A stretch of 64,000 nt of DNA from Chitinophagales bacterium. Its GTDB lineage: Bacteria > Bacteroidota > Bacteroidia > Chitinophagales > Saprospiraceae. The notes under the pieces are model-generated. The model worked only from the letters and a program-made list of their open reading frames with translations, was not told the origin of the DNA and ran no database searches. Below, piece after piece: positions 46,406-54,639 of the stretch. The first letter of the stretch is position 1. Every line of letters begins with the position of its first letter. The stretch is from positions 1-64,000 of the forward strand of contig JAKSDI010000114.1 in assembly GCA_022360175.1 (NCBI GenBank). Reading direction: 5' to 3'. The translations under genes were made by a program, and so were the position numbers.

Positions 46406-46994
46406 GACATTTAGGTGTTTAGGGTATAGATAGAGACCAACTTTGGCGCTACGAATGATCTTTTTTTATACAATTCCCCTACTAAATATAGTCTCTAAAC
46501 ATACTTTTGGATTGTTAATACTAATCAATATCAGCATTTTTAGCGAAAAATTAATATTAAATCACTGATACTATATCTTCAGATAAGCTTCTGGTGAGCT
46601 TAAAATAGTGCTATCGCTTAGTACTACTTTGTCACATTGACCACCTTTGATTTTGATCAAAGTTAGGACAAACGCACCAAAATATTCGGAGCACAAAAGG
46701 GCTATGGGAACACGTTAGAACGGGTGGCGGATGCCAGAAAAGGCACTGTTCGACGGAGGAGTTTGCCTTTTCTAGCGTTTTTTGCTTCGTTTTTTGGGCA
46801 ATGCAAAAAATGAAGAGCCTAGCCGGCTTGAGGCGAATCCAAGAATGACCGCTCTAAATACAGAAAAACTTCTTACTCCGAGGGCAGAATAATTTTAGTG
46901 CGTCTATCTTAGAGCAAAGTGACAAAGTAGTATTAGGTCAGGTTCAACTAACTACTTGATAGAACTATGCCAGAGAAATTACTTTTTCTATTGA
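46406..46994. other. 589-base intergenic region with inverted-repeat element
   Basis: Upstream of the UbiA operon. It holds the degraded TTTAGGG repeat at 46410-46424 next to the UbiA start and the 311-bp inverted-repeat element at 46622-46932. No gene is visible in either strand. Confidence 0.5.
46622..46932. repeat. 311-bp inverted-repeat element with internal hairpins
   Basis: TACTACTTTGTCAC at 46622-46635 is repeated as its exact reverse complement at 46919-46932. Inside are two hairpins: AGAAAAGGCA/TGCCTTTTCT (46736-46745 with 46764-46773) and CTTCGTTTTTTG/CAAAAAATGAAG (46785-46796 with 46804-46815). The middle is richer in GC than its surroundings. There is no coding frame. It looks like a non-autonomous mobile repeat; a structured RNA is the alternative. 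Confidence 0.55.
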
Positions 46995-47132
46995 TTAAAC
47001 CTCTGTGTTATCTTGTGCTTCCTTTCCTTTTTTTACTGGTCCGCTCAATTTACGTACGAGAAACAGGAGGCCAATTACAAAGTGAGCTATAATAATTGTA
47101 GCTATAATGTAAAATGTGATATTACTTTCCAT
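46995..47132 (-). CDS. Small single-helix membrane protein (45 residues)
   Basis: A complete frame from ATG at 47132 to TAA at 46995. The product begins MESNITF, has one hydrophobic helix (about residues 7-26, YIIATIIIAHFVIGLLFLV) and ends in a basic then acidic tail (RKLSGPVKKGKEAQDNTEV). This N-out/C-in layout follows the positive-inside rule and is typical of real small membrane proteins. It lies downstream of lgt on the same strand. The function is unknown. Confidence 0.6.
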   Translation of the reverse strand: MESNITFYIIATIIIAHFVIGLLFLVRKLSGPVKKGKEAQDNTEV

Positions 47133-47253
47133 GGCTTGTTTCTTTTGATGTATAAAGAAACAACTAGTTGTGCATTATGCCAGTGATATTGGTCACACTG
47201 GTAAGAGGAAGTGCAAGTTCAACCCAAGCGTTTGAATTTGCACTTGCATTTAA

Positions 47254-48153
47254 TTATGCCGACTTAGATGCAGGGCGCAATAAAAAATATAAGCCTACAA
47301 GAAAGAATGGTATTGTCAGCAGTTGGCCTGTACTTAAGCCATTGCTAAACGCAGATTCAAAACCTCCTTGACTAGTCTTGAAAAATTCGAGTCCAAAACG
47401 TATTATGCCTAGTACTAAAACAAGGAAAAGGCCAAATACTCGACCGAGTTGTTCTTTGGCATTGGTTTTCCAGTATACGAAATATAGAATTATGAAAGCA
47501 ATCAGATAAGCTATTGACTCATAGAGTTGAACAGGGTGGCGGACTGGTACTTTAGCCATTTCTACACAAAGAGGCCCAGCTGAGTTTTGAGCTACTTCTA
47601 TGCATTCTGCTCCTGCACGCTCCAGGCAATTTTGGCAGCGTTCCCATAGACCTGCTTCGTGGCGAGGGAATCGAAATCCCCATGCTACATCTGTAGGCTT
47701 ACCTACAATTTCAGAATTCATCAAATTGCCCAGGCGGATAAAACACCCTGCTAATGCAGTTGGTACTACTACTCTGTCCAAAACCCAAAGCACAGAACGT
47801 TTAGCAGTACGTGCAGAAAAGATCCATAAAGAGATGATGATACCAATTGCCCCACCATGACTTGCCAATCCTCCTTTCCATACAGCAGGAATCTCCGAAA
47901 GATGATTTGAATAATACTCCCAATCATAAAAAAAGACATGACCCAGACGAGCCCCCAGAATAGCTCCTACCACCATATACATAAATATAGTATCCAGCCA
48001 TTCCTCCGGTTCATTCTCTGCCTTAAACATGGCTCGTACTATATAAAGTCCAGCCAAAAAGCCAGCTGCAAATAAGAGTCCATACCAACGTAGCGTCAAA
48101 GGCCCGATGTTGATAATTTCAGGAGATGCTGTCCAGTTAATGCTTAAGAGCAT
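47254..48153 (-). CDS. lgt: Prolipoprotein diacylglyceryl transferase
   Basis: Inner-membrane enzyme that attaches diacylglycerol to the lipobox Cys of prolipoproteins. Start chosen at MLLSINWTASPEI (48153); Met codons at 48162 and 48201 are also in frame. Family features in order: LRWYGLLFAAGFLAG, GARLGHVFFYD, GGLASHGGAIG, then RLGNLMNSEIVG, HPVQLYESIAYL and GIIRFGLEFFK. There are seven membrane helices. An insertion of about 30 residues between RFPRHE and VPVRHP carries four Cys (CQNCLERAGAECIEV and PLCVEM), which is longer than in Escherichia coli Lgt and may form a periplasmic loop. Confidence 0.93.
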   Translation of the reverse strand: MLLSINWTASPEIINIGPLTLRWYGLLFAAGFLAGLYIVRAMFKAENEPEEWLDTIFMYMVVGAILGARLGHVFFYDWEYYSNHLSEIPAVWKGGLASHGGAIGIIISLWIFSARTAKRSVLWVLDRVVVPTALAGCFIRLGNLMNSEIVGKPTDVAWGFRFPRHEAGLWERCQNCLERAGAECIEVAQNSAGPLCVEMAKVPVRHPVQLYESIAYLIAFIILYFVYWKTNAKEQLGRVFGLFLVLVLGIIRFGLEFFKTSQGGFESAFSNGLSTGQLLTIPFFLVGLYFLLRPASKSA

Positions 48154-48333
48154 ATCTTGCATGATACCATGATTATATGGTTCTTTGACAAAGCTCCACA
48201 AAATCTTTTTCTTTCAATTATGAGAAACTGTCAAAGAAGAGATTGGGTTAATCGATGCAAAAATACATTATTCTGGCAGGCATTCAGTTTTTTGGGGATA
48301 TTTAATATACTTCAATCTGTACGTAATTTTCTA

Positions 48334-49302
48334 CTACATTTCCAGTCCATACATGGCCAATGGTTTGTAATGACTATCAAGGACTGCAATCGCATAATTA
48401 CTCTCGCGTTTGCGGCTTGCTTTAATCAAATAGCTCTGGAAATGTGGTAGTGCTTCTTCAGGTAATATTAGATAATGCCCTTTACGGGAACGAGGAATAT
48501 GAGTAGTGAGAAATCCAGGATTGAATTGTAGCAATTGCTGGTAAGATATATTACAGTGCCTTGCAATATAATCTAAATCCATACTACGCTGTACTTTAAA
48601 AACCCTGAAAGGCTGCTGCCTGTGTGCTTTAAAATTAGGTACAATCCCGTATTGGTCATAATTTTTAGCAACGTAGATAGTTGCTATCATAGCTGGAATG
48701 TAGCGCTGTGTCTGTCGGGGTAAATATGGGCGAATCACCCAGTAATCATCACATTGTGTTTTCCGAATAGCTGATCGTACTCTTCCCGGGCCGCAATTAT
48801 AAGCGGCCAATGCCAGTGCCCAGTCACCAAATTCGCTATGAAGGTTTTTTAATAAGCTGATAGCAGCTCCCGTAGATAAATAAGGATTCTTTCGTTCATC
48901 TACGTAGTCATTGATTCGCAATCCGTACTGCCTTGCAGTAGATGGCATAAATTGCCATAAACCCATAGCGCCAACGGGAGATTCTGCTTGAGGCTTCATC
49001 CGAGACTCCAATAAAGGAATATACTTTAAATCCTCAGGAAGGCCATATTTTTCAAGGTAATGCTCTATAATAGGGAAGTACATTGCCGTACGAGAGAGCA
49101 TCTTTTTTGTTTCCAGTTTTCCACGGCGCAGATAACCATCTACATAAGATTTAACCGTTTGATTGTACTCTATACTAAAAGGATATTGAGTGCGAACAAC
49201 CCGTTGTGGAATATCGTTGTTCAATTCATTCTGCCAGCTATTGGTATGGGCATTGGCAGTAGAGATGAAGATGGCCAGGGTAAAGGGTAATAACGCTTTC
49301 AT
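48334..49302 (-). CDS. Lytic murein transglycosylase (MltD-like)
   Basis: A 322-residue exported enzyme with a signal peptide (MKALLPFTLAIFISTANA). The SLT domain (about 90-230) has the catalytic Glu in IPLLESRMKPQAESPVGAMG, then LWQFMPSTARQYGL and ALAAYNCGPGRV. It ends in a LysM-like segment (VQRSMDLDYIARHCNISYQQLLQFNPGF). It cleaves the glycan strands of peptidoglycan to form 1,6-anhydro ends. The next gene upstream is a paralogue. Confidence 0.9.
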   Translation of the reverse strand: MKALLPFTLAIFISTANAHTNSWQNELNNDIPQRVVRTQYPFSIEYNQTVKSYVDGYLRRGKLETKKMLSRTAMYFPIIEHYLEKYGLPEDLKYIPLLESRMKPQAESPVGAMGLWQFMPSTARQYGLRINDYVDERKNPYLSTGAAISLLKNLHSEFGDWALALAAYNCGPGRVRSAIRKTQCDDYWVIRPYLPRQTQRYIPAMIATIYVAKNYDQYGIVPNFKAHRQQPFRVFKVQRSMDLDYIARHCNISYQQLLQFNPGFLTTHIPRSRKGHYLILPEEALPHFQSYLIKASRKRESNYAIAVLDSHYKPLAMYGLEM

Positions 49303-49530
49303 ATGCGTTGATTTTGAGGTTTAGTCATCGAAACTGGCTACTTTCCCTCCATTTCCTTAAACTTCTGCGACCTGAGTAGCGGTTACATAGTTCTACGGCA
49401 CTACCCCATTTTTGTTAACCCTTTTAGGGTATCCCAGGTACAATTAATAAAATAATAAATATGTATTTGCCCGTCGCTACTCTGCTAACAAGTGTGCACA
49501 CGTTTTTTATTTTTTTTCTAAAAAGGTAGA

Positions 49531-49573
49531 AAAAAAACGTCCCGAATACTGGCTTGATCCAATATTCGGGACG
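49531..49573 (-). terminator. Rho-independent terminator after the LysM transglycosylase gene
   Basis: Minus-strand hairpin with an 11-bp GC-containing stem (CGTCCCGAATA at 49538-49548 pairing with TATTCGGGACG at 49563-49573). A run of seven T follows on the minus strand (49537-49531). It lies about 28 bases past the stop of the gene at 49601-50752, so the two transglycosylase genes are transcribed separately. Confidence 0.8.
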
Positions 49574-49600
49574 AAAAAAAGTAATCTTTAAATTCTTTTA

Positions 49601-50752
49601 TTACGGCTTAATATAACCGCTATCTGAAAGATATAATACTAATTCCTGATTAACATGAACTTCTGCATCTTTCAAATGATTCCATTCCTTGATCTGCTCT
49701 ATTTTACAATTAAAGCGACTAGCTAAGTTGGTCATTGATTCCCCTGGTTTTACCACATAATCAAGTTGGTGAAAATTAGGGTAAAGGAGTATAGGATCTA
49801 CACAGTGTCCTCCATTTATAGAACACAGGTAATCCTTCAAATCTTCTACAGCGTCAGCAGGAAGCACTAAAAAGTTGCCACGTTGGCTTTCTAGTATTCT
49901 ACTACCTTTATAGCTAGGATTAAGGCGGTGAAGTGTATTGATGTTAACTCCCGTTGCAAAAGCAATTTCTCCAAATGTCAAACCTTCGTATACTTTTACT
50001 ACTCTGGATTGCAATGGCCAGGTTGATTTATAGCTTGGCTGTAGTTGATGATCTGCATAGAAATTAGCAATGTAAGCCGCTGCGATAAATCGTGGAATAT
50101 AATCCTGTGTCTCCTTTGGCAGAAAACTGCGCAGCTCCCAGTAATTGCGACAACCAGCAGCTTTAATTGCCTGGTTTACTTTTACAGGCCCACAATTGTA
50201 TGCAGCCAGCACCAATGGCCAACTCTTGTATTGCTTATATAAAGCAGATAGCATTCTTGCAGCAGCTTCCGTTGAACGATAAGTGTCTAATCTTTCATCT
50301 ACCTGATGGTTGATTTTCAGACGGTATAAGCGAGCTGAGGAAGGGATAAACTGCCATAGCCCGGCAGCACCAGCACCAGAATATGCTTTTGCTGTAAGGC
50401 CTGTCTCTACTATTGGAAGATATTTGAGGGCAGTAGGCACATCATGCATTTGCAAGTAATGCTCAAACACAGGGAAGTAGTGCTGAACACGACCAAGCAT
50501 CGCTTCCGTATCCCGATAGCCATTAATGGCATAATCCTTGATAATATCTCTTATCTGGTGATCGTATCTGGCTTCAAAAGGTAAGTCTAATTGAGCCAGT
50601 CTTTCCCGAACGTCGTTTTCCATACTGTTGGTCCAGCGTCGGGAATTCTCCATAAAAATGGAGGGGGTTGAAGTTTCGGCAGTAGCGTACAGGCTAATAG
50701 TAGCCATGAACACCACTATTGTCCATGGGATTTTCATTTTAATAATTTTCAT
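49601..50752 (-). CDS. Lytic murein transglycosylase with LysM domain (MltD-like)
   Basis: Periplasmic peptidoglycan hydrolase of about 383 residues from MKIIKMKIPWTIVVFMATIS, with Met 50764 also possible. The SLT domain holds the catalytic Glu in LPIVETGLTAKAYSGAGAAG, then LWQFIPSSARLYRL and VLAAYNCGPVKV. At the C-terminus are a LysM-like segment and a clear LysM domain (YVVKPGESMTNLASRFNCKIE). It shares the overall plan and many motifs with the gene at 48334-49302, so the pair comes from a tandem duplication. Terminator at 49531-49573. Confidence 0.9.
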   Translation of the reverse strand: MKIIKMKIPWTIVVFMATISLYATAETSTPSIFMENSRRWTNSMENDVRERLAQLDLPFEARYDHQIRDIIKDYAINGYRDTEAMLGRVQHYFPVFEHYLQMHDVPTALKYLPIVETGLTAKAYSGAGAAGLWQFIPSSARLYRLKINHQVDERLDTYRSTEAAARMLSALYKQYKSWPLVLAAYNCGPVKVNQAIKAAGCRNYWELRSFLPKETQDYIPRFIAAAYIANFYADHQLQPSYKSTWPLQSRVVKVYEGLTFGEIAFATGVNINTLHRLNPSYKGSRILESQRGNFLVLPADAVEDLKDYLCSINGGHCVDPILLYPNFHQLDYVVKPGESMTNLASRFNCKIEQIKEWNHLKDAEVHVNQELVLYLSDSGYIKP

Positions 50753-51165
50753 GGGATATGTCACCTTTAAAAGTGCATGCTATTTTTTAGAATAGCATAT
50801 CACTCCCTTTATTGCAAAAACAATAAAAGGCAACAAAAACTTTTTTCTTTTTTCGTACTGTTCTATTGCATTTAACAACCGTAGTTGCTAAATTCCAGTG
50901 CAAAGCTATTGTCTTTTTATAGAATAATCAACGGATTTTCACTCTAGTAGTGTGCTTACGTGTAAATATGTGTGTAGTCCAAACACATTGTTAATCTTTT
51001 AATATTTTAAAATCCATCATTTTTAAATTCCTTTTATCAAAAAAGGATGTTTGAAAAAATTATGTACCCTATTTAGGGTAGCTCACAAAATATCCATCGG
51101 TTTTAAAGCATGATTGCGTAAATTCGCTCAGCTATGTTAAAAAAACCTTAAAGTTTTGTTAAAAC
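50753..51165. other. Intergenic region between divergent transglycosylase and moaD genes
   Basis: About 410 AT-rich bases that contain promoters for both genes. Two small hairpins lie near the transglycosylase start: ATGCTAT/ATAGCAT at 50777-50798, and CCTTTATTG with CAATAAAAGG near 50806-50830. I see no coding frame. Confidence 0.45.
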
Positions 51166-51408
51166 ATGAATATATCCATCCTTGCTTTTGGAATAGCAAA
51201 AGATATTTTAGGAAAAAACACGCTTCAAATAGAGGTATCAGAGCAACCAACAGCAGCTGAGCTTAAACAACATTTGATAGCAAAATACCCCGAATTTGAA
51301 AAATTAGCATCTCTGGCATTGGCTATTAATACAGAATATGCAGAGGATACTCAATTAATCTATGATGGAGATGAGGTGGTAATTATCCCCCCTGTGAGTG
51401 GAGGGTAG
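51166..51408 (+). CDS. moaD: MoaD/ThiS-family sulfur carrier protein
   Basis: 80 residues with the ubiquitin-like beta-grasp pattern and the essential C-terminal Gly-Gly (IIPPVSGG), which is adenylated and thiocarboxylated in molybdopterin synthesis. It begins MNISILAFGIAKDILG, which is typical of MoaD. No other molybdenum cofactor genes lie nearby, so assignment to MoaD and not another ThiS-like carrier rests on sequence alone. Confidence 0.88.
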   Translation: MNISILAFGIAKDILGKNTLQIEVSEQPTAAELKQHLIAKYPEFEKLASLALAINTEYAEDTQLIYDGDEVVIIPPVSGG

Positions 51409-51522
51409 AAAACTTCTTTATACCATATACCGCTTGTTACAATAAAATGCTTAATTTTAGAACAGTTCTACTACACCCCCTTCATTTGTGAATCTTTTGG
51501 AGTGCGTGTGCACAACTGTACT

Positions 51523-54522
51523 ATGAGAAACAAATCAACCCTACTAGCTATAGCTTTGCTGGGAGTCCTATATGGTACTGCCCAGTCTCCTCATTCCTCT
51601 TCTACAAATAGCTATCAAAATCAAGCTGCATCTTTATTATTGAGTGGTGAATACCAGGCTGCTATCAAGACGCTTCATGCTGCCGCCAAGCTTTACAAAG
51701 AATCGAAAGATTGGCACTCTTATTTTTCCTGCCTCAATCAAATCACTAAAGCATATCTTTTTTTGGAAGATTATGATGGAGCCAAAAAAAAAAAAAAAAA
51801 AGTACTATGGGAAAGCATAGAGGAAATGGGGAGGAATAATGATGAATCTGCCAAGGCAGCTCATCAATTAGCAGAAGTATACAGCCAAGCCAGAAGATAT
51901 AGTAAAGCTGAAGAATTCCACTCGATGGGATTGAAAATTCGGCGAGCTATTTATGGCAATGAACATCCTGCGATAGCGTCTTCGTATAGTTGGCTAGCAC
52001 TCAATGAAGAGCGGCAGGGGCACTATAGAACAGCAATGGATCAATATACAGAAGCGCTTGCTATGCGGAGCCAGCTTTTGGGAGAGCAACATGCAGAAGT
52101 TGCTACATCTTTAGAAAACATAGGGAGAGTGCTCGCCATGCAGGATGAAAATGAAAAAGCTATAAAAGAATATGAAAAAGCTTTAGAGATTAAGAAGCAA
52201 GCCTTGGGAAGTGAACATATCAAAACAGCTCAGTTGCTTTCAAAAATTGGCACACTCTATAAAAACTTAGAGAGATCAAATAAGGCAGAAACCTATCACC
52301 AGCAGGCAGCCGCTATTTATATGCAACCAGAGAGTGAAGCCAGTTTATCAACTGCGGAAGGCCTACTGCTTTATGGTAAAATATTGTTCGATGCTTCTGC
52401 CTATCAGAAAGCAATTCCAGTTTTAGAGAAGTCCTGTAATATTTTAAAAAAATATACTTACCGGGGGCTCGCTTACGAAATGTATGGTATTACTTTGTAT
52501 CATATGCATCACTATGCTAAAGCTGCTGAGCAATTACAATATTCCTGGAGCATAGGAAATAGAACTGCTTCTTGCTCTCGGTATATGGTTAATATCCAGC
52601 TAGCCAATGAGCACCCTGATCTTGCGGTAGAATGGGCAGATCGATATCTGAGCCGAGCTACTACTGCTGAAGAGAGAGCACATGCTCATTTATTATCTGG
52701 GCTGTCTTTACTCGCGAATGATAAGGCCGCGGAAGCATTAAAAGAAATACAATATGCCATTCCGAGATTGACAGATAGTCCATTTTTGATGAAGGCTTAC
52801 CTTGCAGAGTCTAATGCTTTGATTGCTTTAAACCAGATTGATGTTGCTTTTAGACAAATGGACAAAGCAATTGATTCTCCTGATAATGATCTTACAAGCC
52901 TGGAACAATTATTTCTTTTTGAGATCAACATAAAAAAGGCAAGAACACTAACCTACCTAGCTCGACAAGACAGGAAAAAAATAGCTAATTTACAAGCTGC
53001 CAGAAAACAGTATGAGCAGTGTGAATCAATGCTATATGAGATGTTGAATTACTCATTTACAGAATACCATTTAGAGAGGTTACAGCATCTGAAGTCATTG
53101 GTTTTTGATGGGCTCATCCAGAATTCCTATGATCTTTTTTCACAAACTCAGCAAACGAATCTTATTCATGAAGCTCTGGAGTATACAGAAAAAAACAAGG
53201 ATTTTCGTCTCGTGCTAATTCAACGGCAGCAAATGCTTAAAAACAAAGAGGAGTTGTTCAGTGCATCCCTAAAAATCCATTCCCTAGAAAAAAAGCTCGC
53301 AACAAATTATTTCTCAGGACAAAATATAGATGATACCAGCATTCAAATCCATCATATCAAAGAAGCATATCAGGCATTATTACCCGAAAGCATAGAGGAA
53401 AATGGATTGTATACAGCAACAAACTTCTTAAGGTTCCAAGATGAACTCTTAGAAAGTGAGAAAACCGCACTTGTTTATCATTATGGTAACAAAGCACTTT
53501 ATACTTTTCTCATAGATGGACAAAGCATAGAATTGAGTAGAGATAATTTATCTAAAGGAGTAGAAAATAAAATTCAGCGCTTTATTGGTATTTGTGAAAA
53601 GGACCCTTATTTGTTAAGTGCAGATGAATTAGCTATATCTTTCAAAGAGTTTACTTCTCTTTCGGAAAACTTGCGCAGAATGTTGCTCCCTCCGATAACT
53701 TATTATTATAAAGCTTCTTCAGAAAAAGAATTATTGCTTATTCCTGATGGGCCTTTGATTAATTTCCCCTTCGAGGCTATATCAATTGATAGCGTGACTC
53801 CTTCCAATTTTGGCAATAGCAATTACCTGGGCCAGCATGCAAAAACATCCTATCATTATTCTATTAGAGCATATAACGAAACCTCTTTACTTAACATGCC
53901 TCATAAGGTAAATGGCGTTTTCCTTGAGCCCAATACATACCCTGGCAGATTAGCTTCTAATAATGATAAGATAGAAAAGCCTTCTGATATGAATCGCTTA
54001 CTATTCTATGATTTAGCTACTAGCTGGGTAAATAAAACTGGCGGTAAGTTGTATCAGACTCATGAAGATTTAGCCGATGTAAAAAATATCGATGGAGATG
54101 TATATTTTATGACATCAGTTGCTTATAACTTTCCTGATATTTCTCTTTTCAGAAGGAATACGGAGCAACTCTATATAATAGCTAAAGCAAATCCCGCAAC
54201 CAAGTTTTTGTCGATGTCGAATCATTGTTTAATCAACCGTTGGGAAACGAATAACAAAGAATCCAACCTGGTATTAGATAAATTTTTAACGATATTGTTT
54301 GATAAGCAAAGTGCTCCCTTTGCTATACGTAAGGCTAGAGAGCAATACCTAAAAGCTAATATACACCAACCATTACAAGCTCATCCTTTTTTCTGGGCAG
54401 GATACCATTTTTGGGGTAAATCTGCTACTTTTCAATCCTCTCAACCATTATTTTCTAAATATTGGATACTAATTGCTATTAGTGGCGTTATTTTGTTGGG
54501 GTGGTGGGTTCGAAAGAGATGA
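51523..54522 (+). CDS. TPR protein with CHAT-like domain lacking catalytic residues
   Basis: Start at MRNKSTLLAIALLGVLYGTA (51523), a signal peptide, giving 999 residues. TPR units of the NB-ARC/Kinesin-light-chain type span about 40-480 (EEFHSMGLKIRRAIYGNEHP, EKALEIKKQALGSEHIKTAQ). The C-terminal region aligns with the CHAT domain of the 2143-5313 protein (LLIPDGPLINFPFEAISID; HPFFWAGYHFWG) and ends in a membrane helix. Where CHAT has LAMHG and LSACETG this protein reads FMTSVAYN and LSMSNHCLINRW, and the His/Cys pair is missing. An 18-A run inside the frame (51784-51801) encodes six Lys. It is probably a scaffold or regulator, not a peptidase. Confidence 0.78.
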   Translation: MRNKSTLLAIALLGVLYGTAQSPHSSSTNSYQNQAASLLLSGEYQAAIKTLHAAAKLYKESKDWHSYFSCLNQITKAYLFLEDYDGAKKKKKKVLWESIEEMGRNNDESAKAAHQLAEVYSQARRYSKAEEFHSMGLKIRRAIYGNEHPAIASSYSWLALNEERQGHYRTAMDQYTEALAMRSQLLGEQHAEVATSLENIGRVLAMQDENEKAIKEYEKALEIKKQALGSEHIKTAQLLSKIGTLYKNLERSNKAETYHQQAAAIYMQPESEASLSTAEGLLLYGKILFDASAYQKAIPVLEKSCNILKKYTYRGLAYEMYGITLYHMHHYAKAAEQLQYSWSIGNRTASCSRYMVNIQLANEHPDLAVEWADRYLSRATTAEERAHAHLLSGLSLLANDKAAEALKEIQYAIPRLTDSPFLMKAYLAESNALIALNQIDVAFRQMDKAIDSPDNDLTSLEQLFLFEINIKKARTLTYLARQDRKKIANLQAARKQYEQCESMLYEMLNYSFTEYHLERLQHLKSLVFDGLIQNSYDLFSQTQQTNLIHEALEYTEKNKDFRLVLIQRQQMLKNKEELFSASLKIHSLEKKLATNYFSGQNIDDTSIQIHHIKEAYQALLPESIEENGLYTATNFLRFQDELLESEKTALVYHYGNKALYTFLIDGQSIELSRDNLSKGVENKIQRFIGICEKDPYLLSADELAISFKEFTSLSENLRRMLLPPITYYYKASSEKELLLIPDGPLINFPFEAISIDSVTPSNFGNSNYLGQHAKTSYHYSIRAYNETSLLNMPHKVNGVFLEPNTYPGRLASNNDKIEKPSDMNRLLFYDLATSWVNKTGGKLYQTHEDLADVKNIDGDVYFMTSVAYNFPDISLFRRNTEQLYIIAKANPATKFLSMSNHCLINRWETNNKESNLVLDKFLTILFDKQSAPFAIRKAREQYLKANIHQPLQAHPFFWAGYHFWGKSATFQSSQPLFSKYWILIAISGVILLGWWVRKR
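51784..51801 (+). repeat. Homopolymer of 18 A inside a coding sequence
   Basis: The run encodes six consecutive Lys codons in the TPR region (GA-KKKKKK-VLW). A tract this long is prone to replication slippage and transcriptional slippage, so expression could vary in phase. An assembly artefact is also possible. Confidence 0.8.
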
Positions 54523-54639
54523 TAGGAGGTTTTTATATGGTGATATACTGAAACTTACCATAATAGATTAGACTTCGTTTCATCTTCATGATTTACCGTC
54601 CCCAAAAGACGAGAGGTGTAGGTATTTAGAAAAAAAGTA

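Noticed and set aside
47168-47371. 67-codon plus-strand frame antisense to the end of lgt
   Set aside because: It overlaps the conserved C-terminus of Lgt on the other strand and shows no protein features.
51523-54522. Calling the second TPR-CHAT-like protein a peptidase
   Set aside because: The His and Cys positions seen in the 2143-5313 protein are not conserved.
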